Program-made: the position numbers and the translations under genes
The notes under the pieces: model-generated
The model's database searches: none
What the model saw: only the letters and a program-made list of their open reading frames with translations
What the model was told of the DNA's origin: nothing
In this document: piece after piece, positions 5,316 to 5,764 of the stretch
Numbering within the stretch: position 1 is the first letter of the stretch
Layout: each line of letters begins with the position of its first letter
NCBI GenBank assembly: GCA_003242115.1
Contig: QBMP01000064.1
Span: 1 to 5,764 of the forward strand
Source: Phormidesmis priestleyi
GTDB taxonomy: Bacteria > Cyanobacteriota > Cyanobacteriia > Phormidesmidales > Phormidesmidaceae
Length of the DNA stretch: 5,764 bases
Reading direction: 5' to 3'

Positions 5316-5764
5316 ATGATCAATCGCAGGCAATTACTGTTGAGGGCGGCGGCGCTGACGCTGGGCAGCGGCCTGAGTGGCGGCCTGAGTGGCTGTGGCG
5401 CAAAGTCAGCAGATGCACTTAAGGTAATGCTTTTGGAAGGCGCGGTTCCGGCTGAGGTGCTGCAACAGTTTCGCAAGCAGGCAGTCGAGCCGGTAGATTT
5501 TCAGTCAGTAGCGCAGCTTCAGAGCTTGTTTCAGCAATTGCAGCAATGGCAAAAGCCGGTGGCAGAGAGTGATTCTGCGATTGATCGCGCGCTGCCTTGG
5601 CGTCAGGCGACTAGCAAAGCGATGCCGGATAATTTGGTGAGCTTGGGCGACTATTGGCTGACGAGTGCGATCGCGCAAAACCTCCTCGAACCGTTAGATA
5701 TTCCAGCGGCAACCCTGGCCAAGCTACCGCTTCCTTGGCAGCAGTTTGTTAGCCGCACCGCTAC
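5316..5764 (+). CDS. Solute-binding lipoprotein, 3' end outside window
   Basis: The first 149 codons are visible and open to the window edge. The start MINRRQLLLRAAALTLGSGL is a lipoprotein signal: the Arg4-Arg5 pair followed by QLLL resembles a twin-arginine motif, and the lipobox LSGC ends at Cys27, which would be lipidated after cleavage. The mature start reads GAKSADALKVMLLEGAVPAE, then QQFRKQA, and further on SLGDYWLTSAIAQNLLEPLD and LPLPWQQFVSR. From memory this pattern matches a cyanobacterial family annotated as extracellular solute-binding protein, distantly like the polyamine-binding PotD/PotF type. The ligand cannot be told and no transporter gene is visible. It lies behind the psbV terminator, probably with its own promoter. 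A 12-bp duplication sits in the signal peptide next to the lipobox. Confidence 0.8.
   Translation, partial: MINRRQLLLRAAALTLGSGLSGGLSGCGAKSADALKVMLLEGAVPAEVLQQFRKQAVEPVDFQSVAQLQSLFQQLQQWQKPVAESDSAIDRALPWRQATSKAMPDNLVSLGDYWLTSAIAQNLLEPLDIPAATLAKLPLPWQQFVSRTA
5370..5393. repeat. 12-bp perfect duplication in the lipoprotein signal peptide
   Basis: GGCCTGAGTGGC occurs twice in a row (5370-5381 and 5382-5393), encoding GLSG-GLSG. Only the second copy is followed by the cysteine that completes the lipobox. The insertion lengthens the region before the cleavage site by four residues and keeps the frame. Confidence 0.9.

Noticed and set aside
5090..5476. Minus-strand open frame across the psbV terminator and lipoprotein start
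   Set aside because: It spans an intrinsic terminator, a tandem array and the start of a well-supported lipoprotein gene, and has no protein-family features.

Overview
The window is chromosomal DNA from a cyanobacterium. It carries psbV (cytochrome c-550, an extrinsic subunit of photosystem II), and the AccD and PilD proteins read like cyanobacterial versions. It also holds at least eight copies of the cyanobacterial HIP1 octamer GCGATCGC in 5.8 kb, where about 0.1 would be expected by chance. The genus cannot be fixed from the sequence alone.

Layout, left to right. A 3'-truncated hisC (histidine biosynthesis) lies on the minus strand. It is divergent from leuB (leucine biosynthesis), with a 132-bp region between the two starts. 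All genes from leuB onward are on the plus strand: leuB, a 103-residue protein I do not recognise, a type IV prepilin peptidase gene (pilD) broken by one in-frame TGA, accD (acetyl-CoA carboxylase beta subunit), psbV, and the first 149 codons of a lipoprotein resembling ABC-transporter solute-binding proteins. The plus-strand genes are 110 to 220 bp apart and serve different processes (amino acids, pili, lipids, photosynthesis, transport). They look like mostly separate transcription units rather than one operon. The clearest regulatory element is an intrinsic terminator after psbV.

Two features stand out. First, pilD is a complete gene in one reading frame except for a TGA at codon 137, which falls between the codons for its two catalytic aspartate motifs. 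It is a recent pseudogene, a split or readthrough gene, or a sequence error. Second, the window is full of short tandem duplications. Each locus has its own unit sequence, and arrays sit right behind leuB, the unknown gene, pilD and psbV, with others in coding sequence. The three arrays inside intact reading frames have periods of 12, 15 and 18 bp, all multiples of three. The intergenic ones have periods of 8, 11, 12, 15, 16 and 18 bp. This fits frequent slippage duplication filtered by selection on reading frame.

I see no CRISPR array, insertion sequence, phage gene, tRNA or rRNA. No new multi-gene system is evident; the novelty is in the pilD lesion and the repeats.
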